Source of the DNA: Tannerella sp.
GTDB taxonomy: Bacteria; Bacteroidota; Bacteroidia; Bacteroidales; Tannerellaceae
Length of the DNA: 38,032 nucleotides
Direction of reading: 5' to 3'
Assembly (NCBI GenBank): GCA_031285685.1
Contig: JAITVS010000089.1
Coordinates: forward strand, 1-38,032
Shown here: one piece after another, positions 7,369-15,222 of the stretch
Numbering within the stretch: position 1 is the stretch's first letter
Layout of the letters: every line of letters begins with the position of its first letter
Program-made: the position numbers and the translations under genes
Notes under the pieces: generated by a model
Told to the model about the DNA's origin: nothing
Databases searched by the model: none
The model's input: only the letters and a program-made list of their open reading frames with translations

Positions 7369-8715
7369 ATGGAAGCCGGAAGCGTAAAAGGTGATTTGAC
7401 ACAGGGGAAAGTCTGGAAAATTATTCCGGCTTTTGTTTTTCCTTTACTGATCGGAAATCTTCTGCAACAGATGTATAATCTTGTTGATAGCGTGATTGTC
7501 GGACATTTTTTAGGAAAGGAAGCTTTAGCAGCGGTTTCGGCCTCGTTTTTTATCTATTATTTTATCATATCTTTAGTGATAGGTGTCGGAAGCGGTATCA
7601 CTGTGGTGATCTCTCAATTTTATGGGGCAAAGCAGTATGATAAAGTGCAATTGGCTTTTTCTTCCATTTTTATTTTTACCATTCTTATCGGAATTTTTTT
7701 GTCAGTCATAGGAGTTGTCTTTTCCGAATCTTTTTTTCGCTTAACCAAAACGCCGGAAGATGTTATTCCGGGAGCTGTTCGTTATTTTCGGGTTTATATA
7801 GGCGGAGCGTTTATTTTCATTACACTGAACAGCTTGCTTTCTGTTTTTCGGGGGATGGGAGATTCAACGCGCCCTATGATTTTTGTTCTTATTACGGCAT
7901 TGTTGAATGTGACTCTTGATGTTTTATTTATTATTGTTTTCAAATGGGATATTGAAGGGGTTGCTTTTGCTACGATTCTAGCCCAAATGGTGGGAGTGGT
8001 GGTTTCGCTTGTCTATTTGCATAAACGTCATCCGTTACTTTCGCTGAAGCGCAAAGATATGAAGTTTGAACGTACTTTGTTTGTTCGCGGCATGAAAATC
8101 GGTCTTCCGACAAGTATACAGCAATGTTCATTATCGATAGGTTTGCTTACGTTACTGGGTGTTGTGAATATTTTCGGAACAGATACATTGACGGCATATG
8201 GTGCTGCCGGCAAGATCGATTCTCTTGTTACCCAGGTAATACTAACCCTTTCGAGTGCCATATCTGCGTTTTGCGGGCAGAATATGGGCGCCGGGTCGGT
8301 ATCGAGAGTTCATAAAGGTGTACGTTTTGCTATGCTTATAAACATACTGTTCTCATCGGTGATTTTTTCACTGATATGTTTTTTCGGACGTGAGATGATG
8401 ATGATTTTTACTTCCGATGAAACTGTGATTTCTATCGGATATGATTATTTAAGAATTGTAGGCGCCGTGTTTATGCTGCATGGTGCGATGAATGTGATGA
8501 ATGGGGCTATGCGTGGTGCAGGCGATACGCTTTTTGCAATGGTTACCGGAATTGTTTCGTTTTGGCTTATTCGTATACCGTTGGCTTATTTTTTAAGTGA
8601 ACGTCTGGGGTATTGCGGTATATGGTGGGCAATCAGTATCAATATAACGTTGGGTTTTCTTGCCACTAGTGTCTATTATCTGTCCGGCCGGTGGAAGCGT
8701 AGGCTCGTAGTCTGA
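7369..8715 (+). CDS. MATE family efflux transporter
   Basis: The 448-residue, very hydrophobic product has about twelve predicted membrane helices in two related halves. Typical MATE features are the N-terminal PLLIGNLLQQMYNLVDSVIVG-type segment near residues 23-43 and the mid-protein GLPTSIQQ around residue 245. Members export drugs, metabolites or dyes in exchange for sodium or protons; the substrate cannot be told here. It follows the YihY/BrkB gene with no gap (TAA then ATG), implying translational coupling. No clear terminator follows its stop codon. Confidence 0.92.
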   Translation: MEAGSVKGDLTQGKVWKIIPAFVFPLLIGNLLQQMYNLVDSVIVGHFLGKEALAAVSASFFIYYFIISLVIGVGSGITVVISQFYGAKQYDKVQLAFSSIFIFTILIGIFLSVIGVVFSESFFRLTKTPEDVIPGAVRYFRVYIGGAFIFITLNSLLSVFRGMGDSTRPMIFVLITALLNVTLDVLFIIVFKWDIEGVAFATILAQMVGVVVSLVYLHKRHPLLSLKRKDMKFERTLFVRGMKIGLPTSIQQCSLSIGLLTLLGVVNIFGTDTLTAYGAAGKIDSLVTQVILTLSSAISAFCGQNMGAGSVSRVHKGVRFAMLINILFSSVIFSLICFFGREMMMIFTSDETVISIGYDYLRIVGAVFMLHGAMNVMNGAMRGAGDTLFAMVTGIVSFWLIRIPLAYFLSERLGYCGIWWAISINITLGFLATSVYYLSGRWKRRLVV

Positions 8716-9108
8716 CTCCTCATTCCCTTTTTTCAGTATATCTTGAAGCCTATTGCTTAACAAGTTGCTCTTCAGCAGTGTTCGCCTCATCTTCAACTTC
8801 AGCTGTAAGTTAAGTATTTCAGGAGACTGATTTGTTCAAAATGTAAATTTTTTCTTTCTTTTCCGTATTTAGATAAAAAACAGCGCAGTAGGTGTTTTCA
8901 TCGGGAGCCGAGATCGCCGAAAGTATCAAATCTTTTGGGAGAGGTAATTTGGATATTTCCGTCTGGACAGAACTTTTAATTGATTTCAATTCTTCCATTA
9001 TAATTGCCTATTGATAGAGAAGCGGTACTTGCCGGGAGTATTTATTTTAATTTGCCTGAATGTAGTAGGAGCTGTTTTTCGGAAATCTGTCCGGAGATTT
9101 CGGATATG
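8716..9108. other. Sparse region between the MATE and riboflavin synthase genes
   Basis: This nearly 400-nt stretch between two convergent genes contains only the possible minus-strand small ORF at 8819-8998. I see no hairpin followed by a T-run and no full promoter match. Directly after the small ORF's stop, the same frame holds two short open segments, the second being LTAEVEDEANTAEEQLVKQ before TAG at 8750-8752. Confidence 0.5.
8819..8998 (-). CDS. Possible small hypothetical protein (59 aa)
   Basis: An ATG at 8998 opens a 59-codon frame ending with TGA at 8819-8821. The product begins MEELKSIKSSVQTEISKLPL and ends with YIYILNKSVS-like residues (exactly KIYILNKSVS). It has mixed charge, a beta-like middle and no signal peptide or membrane helix. 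It lies 110 nt downstream of riboflavin synthase on the same strand and could be its last cistron. I do not recognise the family. The protein-like composition favours a real gene, but the short length and lack of a visible ribosome site or promoter leave chance possible. It could also be the remnant of a longer gene, since in-frame open segments continue past the stop. Confidence 0.35.
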   Translation of the reverse strand: MEELKSIKSSVQTEISKLPLPKDLILSAISAPDENTYCAVFYLNTEKKEKIYILNKSVS

Positions 9109-9711
9109 TTATTTGTAAGTTAATAGTTTACTGATGTATTTGCCTACAATGTCAAATTCAAGATTGACAACTGAGCCTTCTTTTATCTGGCAAAAGTTGG
9201 TATTCTCGAAGGTGTACGGGATGATGGCAACCTCAAAGCTGTTCTCTTGTGAGTTGCAGACAGTAAGACTTACACCGTTTACGCAAACGGAACCTTTTTC
9301 GACAGTCATGTATCCCTGTTTTGCCATTGTTTTATCGAATTTATATTCAAATGAAAAATACCAGCTTCCGTCTGCTTCTTTTATCCCTGTGCAAACAGCC
9401 GTCTGGTCAACATGACCTTGTACGATGTGTCCGTCAAGACGTCCGTTCATCAGCATGCTGCGTTCGACATTGACTTTATCACCGACTTTCAATAATCCTA
9501 AGTTGGAACGCTCAAGAGTTTCTTTGATGGCCGTAACCGTATAAGAGTCTGAGGTTTTGTTTACAACCGTAAGGCATACGCCGTTATGCGCGATGCTCTG
9601 ATCGATCTTTAGTTCGTTTACGAAAGAACATCCAAGTGTGAAATGGATATTTTCTTTGTCGTGCTCTATTGTTTTTACAATGGCGGCATCTTCTATTATT
9701 CCGGAAAACAT
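9109..9711 (-). CDS. ribE: Riboflavin synthase, alpha subunit
   Basis: The 200-residue product begins MFSGIIEDAA and consists of two similar lumazine-binding half-domains, about residues 1-97 and 98-190. The repeated signatures are NGVCLTVV in the first half and NGVSLTVC in the second, plus the GHIVQGHVD linker segment. The enzyme dismutates two 6,7-dimethyl-8-ribityllumazine molecules into riboflavin and a pyrimidinedione, the last step of vitamin B2 synthesis. The start is fixed by the family's MFSG N-terminus. The same frame is open for a further 366 codons upstream, but that part is antisense to the LRR gene and has no homology-like features. A complete promoter precedes the gene, back to back with that of the LRR gene. 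No other riboflavin genes are adjacent. Confidence 0.95.
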   Translation of the reverse strand: MFSGIIEDAAIVKTIEHDKENIHFTLGCSFVNELKIDQSIAHNGVCLTVVNKTSDSYTVTAIKETLERSNLGLLKVGDKVNVERSMLMNGRLDGHIVQGHVDQTAVCTGIKEADGSWYFSFEYKFDKTMAKQGYMTVEKGSVCVNGVSLTVCNSQENSFEVAIIPYTFENTNFCQIKEGSVVNLEFDIVGKYISKLLTYK

Positions 9712-9746
9712 GTTATTAATAAATTTAGATGTTTTATATTCATCTG

Positions 9747-9777
9747 CAAAAGTACTGTAAATCGAATGCAATACAAA
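9747..9777 (-). promoter_or_regulatory. Promoter of ribE
   Basis: On the minus strand TTTG (9777-9774), a 19-nt spacer, then TACTTTTG (9754-9747) match both halves of the Bacteroidota consensus. The start codon is 36 nt downstream. Its -33 box is only 6 nt from that of the divergent LRR-gene promoter. No FMN riboswitch-like leader is visible in so short a 5' region. Confidence 0.8.
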
Positions 9778-9783
9778 ATAAAT

Positions 9784-9814
9784 TTTGCAAAAATAAAAAA
9801 CATATCTATCTTTA
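9784..9814 (+). promoter_or_regulatory. Promoter of the LRR lipoprotein gene
   Basis: TTTG at 9784-9787, 19 nt, then TATCTTTA at 9807-9814 (one mismatch to TAnnTTTG). The gene starts 51 nt downstream of the -7 element. Confidence 0.65.
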
Positions 9815-9865
9815 CCGGCTAATACTTTAGAATCAGGGTGTTTAATTAATAAACGCAAAAAAGAG

Positions 9866-12800
9866 ATGAAAAAGATCCTATATTTAATGACCGCGACTTG
9901 TTTGTTTTTGTCAATGTTTACACGTTGTTCGGATGATGATAAGGAAGAACCGGTTGTAATCCCAACCAGTCTTACGATTGATAAGGCTTCATTTTTAGTT
10001 GATGCTTCTGCATCGAAAGAATCGTTTGTTGTATCATCGAATAAAGATTGGACGGCAAAAACGGAGTCATCCTGGTTGACTCTCTCTCCTGTTTCCGGGA
10101 AAGCCGACAGCCGATTGAGTGTTGAAATTTCGATTTCCGCAAATACGGAAACCGAACCGCGAAATGCGGTTATTACTGTTACTGCTGATGATAAAATAGT
10201 GGATGTTGAGGTAAAACAAAACGGAAAAGTGATTATACCCGGAATTGAGATTGGGGATGAAAAGTTTAAAAGATACTTGGTAGAAAATTTTGATGCGGAT
10301 GGTGACGGGGAAATTTCTACCGGAGAAGCTGAGACTGTCACAGTAATGGATTGTTCCGGAAAAGAGATAGAGTCTCTGGCCGGTCTGGAGCATTTTGTTA
10401 ATCTTGATGTATTGAATTGTAACTCCAACTTACTTACAAAAATCGATCTAAGTAAAAATTTATTACTTACTACATTTACCTGTGATTCAAATAAAATCGA
10501 TTCTTTGGGCGTTTCGGAAAACACCGGAATTAAAGTACTGAGCTGTAAATCAAACGTATTAACAAAGCTTGATGTTTCCGGAAATTTGGGTCTGACAGAT
10601 TTGGATTGTGGTTCAAATCTGCTTGTCAATGTGGATATAAGTAAGAATGTTTTACTCAAAACATTCACTTGTCCGGAAAATGAACTGACCGTTCTGGATA
10701 TAAGTAAGAATGTTGCCTTGACGGCATTGATATGTGCAAATAACAATCTTACGGCTTTGGATGTCAGTAAAAATGTTTCTTTAGCGAAGTTGGATTGCCG
10801 GAATAACAAATCCCTGGAAAAGATCTCTTTGGCGGAGAATCAGGCGATTCCGGAGTTGTTATACGATCAGGAGACTACTAAGCTGGAGTATCCTTCCCCG
10901 GAAAAAAACATTGTAGATATTCCGGATGCAAAATTCAAAGCCTATCTGGTAGAAAATTTTGATACGGATAAAGATGGAGAAATATCGGAAGATGAAGCTT
11001 TGGAGATAAAAGATATAAGGTGTTTGCGGAAAGAAATCGCTTCACTGTCGGGTATTTCCTCTTTTACAAATCTGGAAGTTCTGATGTGTAATGAGAATAA
11101 GTTATCTTCAATTGATGTGAGTAAAAATTTGCGATTGGAAGAACTCTCTTGTTCGGGTAATGAATTGAGAAATCTTGATGTGAGCAGGTCAGTTTTGTTA
11201 ACAAAACTGACCTGCTATTCTTGTGGTTTAACAGCATTAAATCTGAGTGCAAATACGGAGTTGCTGGAATTGAATTGTTCTAATAATAATCTTACCACGT
11301 TGGATGTTTCAAATAATGCATTGTTACAGAAATTATTCTGTCAAAAGAATGATCTAAAGATATTGGATCTCCGTAAGAATACAGCGATTAATACATTGAA
11401 TTGCACGGAAAATCCTAATTTGGTAACCGTGTATATGGAGAAGGGGCAAAATGTTGATTTTCTATATATAGACACACCTCCAACCACCATCATATATCCG
11501 AACTATATCAGTGTTAAAGATGCGACGCTTATGACTTATCTGCTGGAAAATTTTGATATCGACGGAGATGGCAGGATTTCAGAAGTTGAAGCGAAGAAGG
11601 TAACAGCGATAGATTGTTCGAAATTAGGCGTTTCCACATTGGAGGGTATTGGCCAATTTACCGGTTTGACCTCGTTAATTTGTTCCGGGAATAACCTGAC
11701 TTCTGTTGATATAAGTTCTAATACCGGGCTTGTCACATTTATTTGTGATAGTAATCAATTAACGAAGTTGGATATCTCAAGGAATACAGCATTGGTTTCT
11801 TTCAATTGCAGCCAGAATGCATTAACCTCTCTGATTGTTAGTTCAAATAAGGAATTGAAAACGATCATATGTAATGATAATAAACTACTGTCTTTAAGCG
11901 TGACAAGCAATACGAAGCTGGAAACCTTATTATGTCAGAATAATTATATAATGCGGATCATGGATTTAAGTAATAACTTGTCTCTTAAAACCATGAATTG
12001 TAAAAACAATCCGAATCTGTCGCGTTTGTATCTGAGAGCAGGTCAGGAAATAGAAAATCTTATGAAAGATGATGCCGCTGAAATTAAATATTTTGGAGCG
12101 GAAGAGCTTGGGGTAGATGTTCCGGATAGTGATTTTAAGACTTATCTGGTTGATAATTTTGATAAGAACGGTGATGGAGAAATTTCCCACGCGGAAGCCT
12201 TGTCGGTAAAATCTATCGATTGTTCGAATTTGGGTATCGGTTCTTTATCCGGAATTGAAAATTTCACAAACCTGGTCACTTTGGTTTGCGATGGAAATAA
12301 CCTGACATCTTTGCCGATATCTGCTAATACGGCATTGGAATTGCTTAATTTCTCAGATAATGACTTGACATCTGTTGATCTAACAAATTGTGCGAATTTG
12401 AAGAAGTTGTATTGTCGCAGAAATAATCTGACTGCTTTGAATGTGATGTATAATGCGGAATTGACTCATATAGATTGTCAGAATAATAGTTTGACTACAT
12501 TGAATGTTCGTAGAAATCCGAATCTTCAGACGTTGATATGTTATGGTAACGGCTCCGGTTTTATCTTGTATATGGCATCGAGCCAGTCATCGGTTTCTGT
12601 TACGACGGATGGCTCTGTTGTGACTACTGATATTGTAGGAGTTGTAATAACGGATGTGATGTTTGAGGATTATCTGATTTCTAATTTTGATAGAAATGGA
12701 GATGGTAGTCTTGATACGAATGAACAGAATGCCATTACGGAAATTAATTGTAAAAATATGAATATTTCCACATTACAAGGAATTGCTACGTTTCAAAATC

Positions 12801-13105
12801 TTTCCATTTTGAAGTGTGAGGAAAATAAGCTCACTTCGTTGGATCTTACTGGTAATACCAGGCTTACGATTGTGTACTGCAATGATAATAAACTGACTTC
12901 TATAAAGGTAAACACTTGTTTGTCTTTAAATTGGCTTTATTGTCCGGGAAATTTGTTAACAACATTAGATTTGCATGAAAACTTAGCATTGAATATGTTG
13001 GATTGTACGGATAATCCCGGTTTGAGAACGGTTTATTTGAGTCAGGCCCATCATAGTGCCGGTATGGTCAGGAAAGACAGTCAGACGAATCTTGTATTTC
13101 AGTAA
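9866..13105 (+). CDS. Surface lipoprotein with BACON domain and five EF-hand/leucine-rich-repeat modules
   Basis: The 1079-residue product has a lipoprotein signal peptide ending at Cys21. That Cys is followed by SDDDKEE, an acidic stretch like the Bacteroidota lipoprotein surface-export signal, so it probably sits on the cell surface. Residues ~34-120 form a BACON domain. Then come five modules of about 200 residues. Each opens with a segment such as FKxYLVENF and a canonical 12-residue EF-hand loop (starting at residues 143, 366, 564, 766 and 942). Next is a short cap and several 21-residue leucine-rich repeats of the form LxxLDVSxNxxLxxLxCxxNxL with a regular cysteine. Such proteins usually bind ligands or host or bacterial surfaces; no enzyme domain is visible. 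In the repeat at residues 440-450, SRS replaces the usual SKN, and this codon run is a perfect DNA palindrome. The gene is single, between a divergent promoter and a terminator. Confidence 0.88.
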   Translation: MKKILYLMTATCLFLSMFTRCSDDDKEEPVVIPTSLTIDKASFLVDASASKESFVVSSNKDWTAKTESSWLTLSPVSGKADSRLSVEISISANTETEPRNAVITVTADDKIVDVEVKQNGKVIIPGIEIGDEKFKRYLVENFDADGDGEISTGEAETVTVMDCSGKEIESLAGLEHFVNLDVLNCNSNLLTKIDLSKNLLLTTFTCDSNKIDSLGVSENTGIKVLSCKSNVLTKLDVSGNLGLTDLDCGSNLLVNVDISKNVLLKTFTCPENELTVLDISKNVALTALICANNNLTALDVSKNVSLAKLDCRNNKSLEKISLAENQAIPELLYDQETTKLEYPSPEKNIVDIPDAKFKAYLVENFDTDKDGEISEDEALEIKDIRCLRKEIASLSGISSFTNLEVLMCNENKLSSIDVSKNLRLEELSCSGNELRNLDVSRSVLLTKLTCYSCGLTALNLSANTELLELNCSNNNLTTLDVSNNALLQKLFCQKNDLKILDLRKNTAINTLNCTENPNLVTVYMEKGQNVDFLYIDTPPTTIIYPNYISVKDATLMTYLLENFDIDGDGRISEVEAKKVTAIDCSKLGVSTLEGIGQFTGLTSLICSGNNLTSVDISSNTGLVTFICDSNQLTKLDISRNTALVSFNCSQNALTSLIVSSNKELKTIICNDNKLLSLSVTSNTKLETLLCQNNYIMRIMDLSNNLSLKTMNCKNNPNLSRLYLRAGQEIENLMKDDAAEIKYFGAEELGVDVPDSDFKTYLVDNFDKNGDGEISHAEALSVKSIDCSNLGIGSLSGIENFTNLVTLVCDGNNLTSLPISANTALELLNFSDNDLTSVDLTNCANLKKLYCRRNNLTALNVMYNAELTHIDCQNNSLTTLNVRRNPNLQTLICYGNGSGFILYMASSQSSVSVTTDGSVVTTDIVGVVITDVMFEDYLISNFDRNGDGSLDTNEQNAITEINCKNMNISTLQGIATFQNLSILKCEENKLTSLDLTGNTRLTIVYCNDNKLTSIKVNTCLSLNWLYCPGNLLTTLDLHENLALNMLDCTDNPGLRTVYLSQAHHSAGMVRKDSQTNLVFQ
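10632..10714 (+). repeat. Tandem 63-bp leucine-rich-repeat units with identical core
   Basis: The 20-nt sequence TGGATATAAGTAAGAATGTT occurs at 10632-10651 and again at 10695-10714, exactly 63 bp (21 codons) apart. It encodes the DISKNV part of two successive leucine-rich repeats. The identity suggests recent duplication or gene conversion within the repeat array. Confidence 0.8.
11183..11216. repeat. Perfect 34-bp palindrome inside the LRR coding sequence
   Basis: AGCAGGTCAGTTTTGTT (11183-11199) is followed immediately by its exact reverse complement (11200-11216), without a spacer. It starts on a codon boundary and encodes residues 440-450, SRSVLLTKLTC. Because it is a perfect palindrome, the opposite strand encodes the same peptide in one frame. 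Flanking bases do not extend the match. Confidence 0.95.
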
Positions 13106-13126
13106 GTATAAGTCGTATAATATAAT

Positions 13127-13163
13127 AAAAAAATAGCGGATTGATTAGATCCGCTATTTTTTT
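13127..13163. terminator. Bidirectional intrinsic terminator
   Basis: The arms at 13127-13141 and 13149-13163 (AAAAAAATAGCGGAT and its complement) pair over 15 bp around a 7-nt loop, with A- and T-runs on the two sides. It lies between the convergent LRR and phosphofructokinase genes and can serve both. Confidence 0.92.
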
Positions 13164-13180
13164 TATTTATTTTGAAAGTG

Positions 13181-14827
13181 TCATTTACCTTGTTCTAGTT
13201 GCAGGGTCTTGCTTGGTTCGTCACAGACTTCGGTTGGTCCGAAATATTGTATGGGACCCGGATAAACGTAGTCTGTTGCTATAGCCCAATTATCTCTGTT
13301 GGCCGCATAGGTCCTGAAGGGCGCTCCGTCAAGCTTAACAAGTGCTTTCTGAATAACCGGCTTCATTTCCCCGTGACGGCGTTCCATGTTCATCATCATT
13401 GTGATCGGAATACCTCCGGTGATCCACTCCTCTGCCGGGGCGGTTGTATTGCGCACAGATGACATATATCCTGTTTTTCCGGAACTGATAAGGCATGATG
13501 CCGTATATCCTAAAGAATAGCAATAGTCGGCGTCATAATTAGACGGAGCGGCGCATCGTCCTTCATAGCCGAAAAAGTGAACTTGTGAAGAAAATTTGCC
13601 TTTAAACTTTCCTTCTGCAGTCCATTCCATAAGACGGTTTCCGACCATTTCGGCAAGCAATTTTTCCGTTTCGATCAATGATACCTGTACATTTCCATGC
13701 GGGTCGCGGTCTAATGTCAACTGGCGTGCGACACCTTCCGGCAGACTGGCGTAGAGTTCCGAGTTTTCTTTTGTAAGTTTTTTGATGATATATGCGCGCT
13801 GTTCACTTTTTCTTATCATCTTGAATTCTGCTTCGTTTGCTGCGAGAAAGTCATTTAATTCGGCGATAAGGCGTTTCATAGCCGGGATGAATTCGATAAG
13901 TCCTTCCGGAATTAATACTGTTCCGAAATTATTCCCGTTTTCTGCACGTTTCGCGACGATTGTAGCTATCTGGTTAACGATATCGTCAAGGGACATGTCG
14001 TTTGCTTCGACTTCCTCGGAAATGATACATATATTAGGGTGTGTCTGCAATGCGCATTCGAGCGCAATGTGTGAGGCCGATCGTCCCATCAGTTTGATGA
14101 AGTGCCAGTACTTACGTGCCGAATTACAGTCACGCTGAATATTTCCGATAACTTCCGAATAGACTTTGCATGCGGTATCAAAACCGAAAGATGTTTCAAT
14201 CTGTTCGTTTTTGAGGTCTCCGTCGATGGTTTTCGGGCAACCTATAACCTGTACTCCGGCATTGATTGATTTATAGTATTCGGCTAAAACACATGCGTTT
14301 GTATTGGAGTCGTCACCGCCGATTATGACCAATGCGCTGATGTTTAATTCTTTCAGAATCTCGAGTCCTTTGTCGAATTGCTCGTGAGTTTCGAGTTTTG
14401 TGCGTCCGGAGCCGATCATGTCGAAGCCTCCGGTGTTGCGGTATTCATCAATAATGTCACCGGTAAGTTCCATGTATTTGTGGTCAATCAATCCCCCGGG
14501 TCCGAGGATGAAGCCATAGAGGCATGAATCTTTATTGACGGCTTTGATGCCATCGAAGATACCTGCAATTACATTGTGTCCTCCGGGTGCCTGTCCTCCG
14601 GAAAGTATGACTCCGACGTTGATAGCCGGAAAGTCTTTCTTTTCATTGCTTTTTTCAAATGTCACAATCGGCATGCCATAGGTATTGGGAAATTCTTTTT
14701 TGATATCTTCCTGATCCGCAACTGATTGTGTATATTTGCCGTCAACGGCCTTTACATTCTCTTTTAAGGCAACGGGAACCTTGGGTGAATAACTTGCCCG
14801 TGCGATCTGTAATGCGCTTTTAGTCAT
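13181..14827 (-). CDS. pfp: Diphosphate--fructose-6-phosphate 1-phosphotransferase (PPi-dependent phosphofructokinase)
   Basis: The 548-residue product is a long-type PPi-PFK, which phosphorylates fructose 6-phosphate reversibly with pyrophosphate in place of ATP. The signatures are GGQAPGGHN (77-85), GGDDSN (170-175), PKTIDGD (198-204) with the catalytic Asp202, and MGRS (247-250). The Asp in GGDD (ATP enzymes have Gly) and the Lys in PKTID (ATP enzymes usually PGTID) are the known markers of PPi use. The start ATG at 14827 gives an N-terminus of normal length for the long clade. The gene stands alone with its own promoter and terminator, divergent from a small membrane-protein gene. The role in glycolysis and gluconeogenesis is inferred from the family. 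Confidence 0.95.
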   Translation of the reverse strand: MTKSALQIARASYSPKVPVALKENVKAVDGKYTQSVADQEDIKKEFPNTYGMPIVTFEKSNEKKDFPAINVGVILSGGQAPGGHNVIAGIFDGIKAVNKDSCLYGFILGPGGLIDHKYMELTGDIIDEYRNTGGFDMIGSGRTKLETHEQFDKGLEILKELNISALVIIGGDDSNTNACVLAEYYKSINAGVQVIGCPKTIDGDLKNEQIETSFGFDTACKVYSEVIGNIQRDCNSARKYWHFIKLMGRSASHIALECALQTHPNICIISEEVEANDMSLDDIVNQIATIVAKRAENGNNFGTVLIPEGLIEFIPAMKRLIAELNDFLAANEAEFKMIRKSEQRAYIIKKLTKENSELYASLPEGVARQLTLDRDPHGNVQVSLIETEKLLAEMVGNRLMEWTAEGKFKGKFSSQVHFFGYEGRCAAPSNYDADYCYSLGYTASCLISSGKTGYMSSVRNTTAPAEEWITGGIPITMMMNMERRHGEMKPVIQKALVKLDGAPFRTYAANRDNWAIATDYVYPGPIQYFGPTEVCDEPSKTLQLEQGK

Positions 14828-14868
14828 GTTGTTATATTTTAATGGTTAAAAATCTTCAAAAAGCGATG

Positions 14869-14899
14869 CAAAGATCGCATTTTTTTCTCTGAAATCAAA
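14869..14899 (-). promoter_or_regulatory. Promoter of pfp
   Basis: On the minus strand TTTG (14899-14896), a 19-nt spacer and GATCTTTG (14876-14869) give a full -33 box and a -7 box with one mismatch to TAnnTTTG. The start codon lies about 40 nt downstream. Confidence 0.65.
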
Positions 14900-14918
14900 C
14901 AAAACAAGATAAAAGCAT

Positions 14919-14926
14919 TATCTTCG
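14919..14926 (+). promoter_or_regulatory. Candidate -7 element for the small membrane-protein gene
   Basis: TATCTTCG at 14919-14926 matches TAnnTTTG except for one base and lies 20 nt before the start codon. I find no -33 TTTG at the expected spacing. Confidence 0.35.
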
Positions 14927-14946
14927 CAGAGAATATAAGTAAACTT

Positions 14947-15144
14947 ATGAAGAAGAAAAAGACTGTAAAGATATTATTGATTCTTATTGCTTTTATCATT
15001 ATAGCAGCGGCTATAGCCTACTTTAAATATGAACCCGAGAAGCCGTGGTTGGCTTTTTATATTGCATGTTGTGGTGGCGTACTTGTTGTCAATTTAATCA
15101 TATCGGTTATTTTCGTAAGTAAAAATTTCAAAGGTAAAAGATAG
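14947..15144 (+). CDS. Small two-helix membrane protein, unknown function
   Basis: This 65-residue product starts with a lysine-rich segment and has two membrane helices, about residues 8-25 and 36-56. Between them is a short KYEPEKPW loop, and the end is basic (KNFKGKR). The positive ends suggest both termini are cytoplasmic. I do not recognise a functional family. It is divergent from pfp and precedes trigger factor by 78 nt, but a separate -7 element before trigger factor suggests it is its own unit. It looks real: clear membrane topology, a start followed by AAG-rich codons, and no overlap with another gene. Confidence 0.7.
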   Translation: MKKKKTVKILLILIAFIIIAAAIAYFKYEPEKPWLAFYIACCGGVLVVNLIISVIFVSKNFKGKR

Positions 15145-15162
15145 AGCGTAAAATATTTTTAT

Positions 15163-15170
15163 TATTTTTG
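15163..15170 (+). promoter_or_regulatory. Probable -7 promoter element of tig
   Basis: TATTTTTG at 15163-15170 is a full match to TAnnTTTG, followed by CGTCC, about 52 nt before the trigger factor start. No TTTG is found at the 19-nt spacing upstream. Confidence 0.55.
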
Positions 15171-15222
15171 CGTCCTATTTTTTGGAATGATAAAAGATTA
15201 ATTAATTAATAAACAAGACAGA

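Noticed and set aside
9712..10809. An open frame of 366 codons upstream of and in frame with ribE on the minus strand
   Set aside because: It is antisense to the clearly coding LRR gene, has a Ser/Phe/Thr-rich shadow composition produced by that gene's repeats, and riboflavin synthase starts at MFSG with its own promoter at 9747-9777.
9866..13105. The LRR gene as an internalin-like or BspA-type mobile or phase-variable locus
   Set aside because: No recombinase, flanking repeat or invertible promoter is seen; the gene sits between a normal promoter and terminator.
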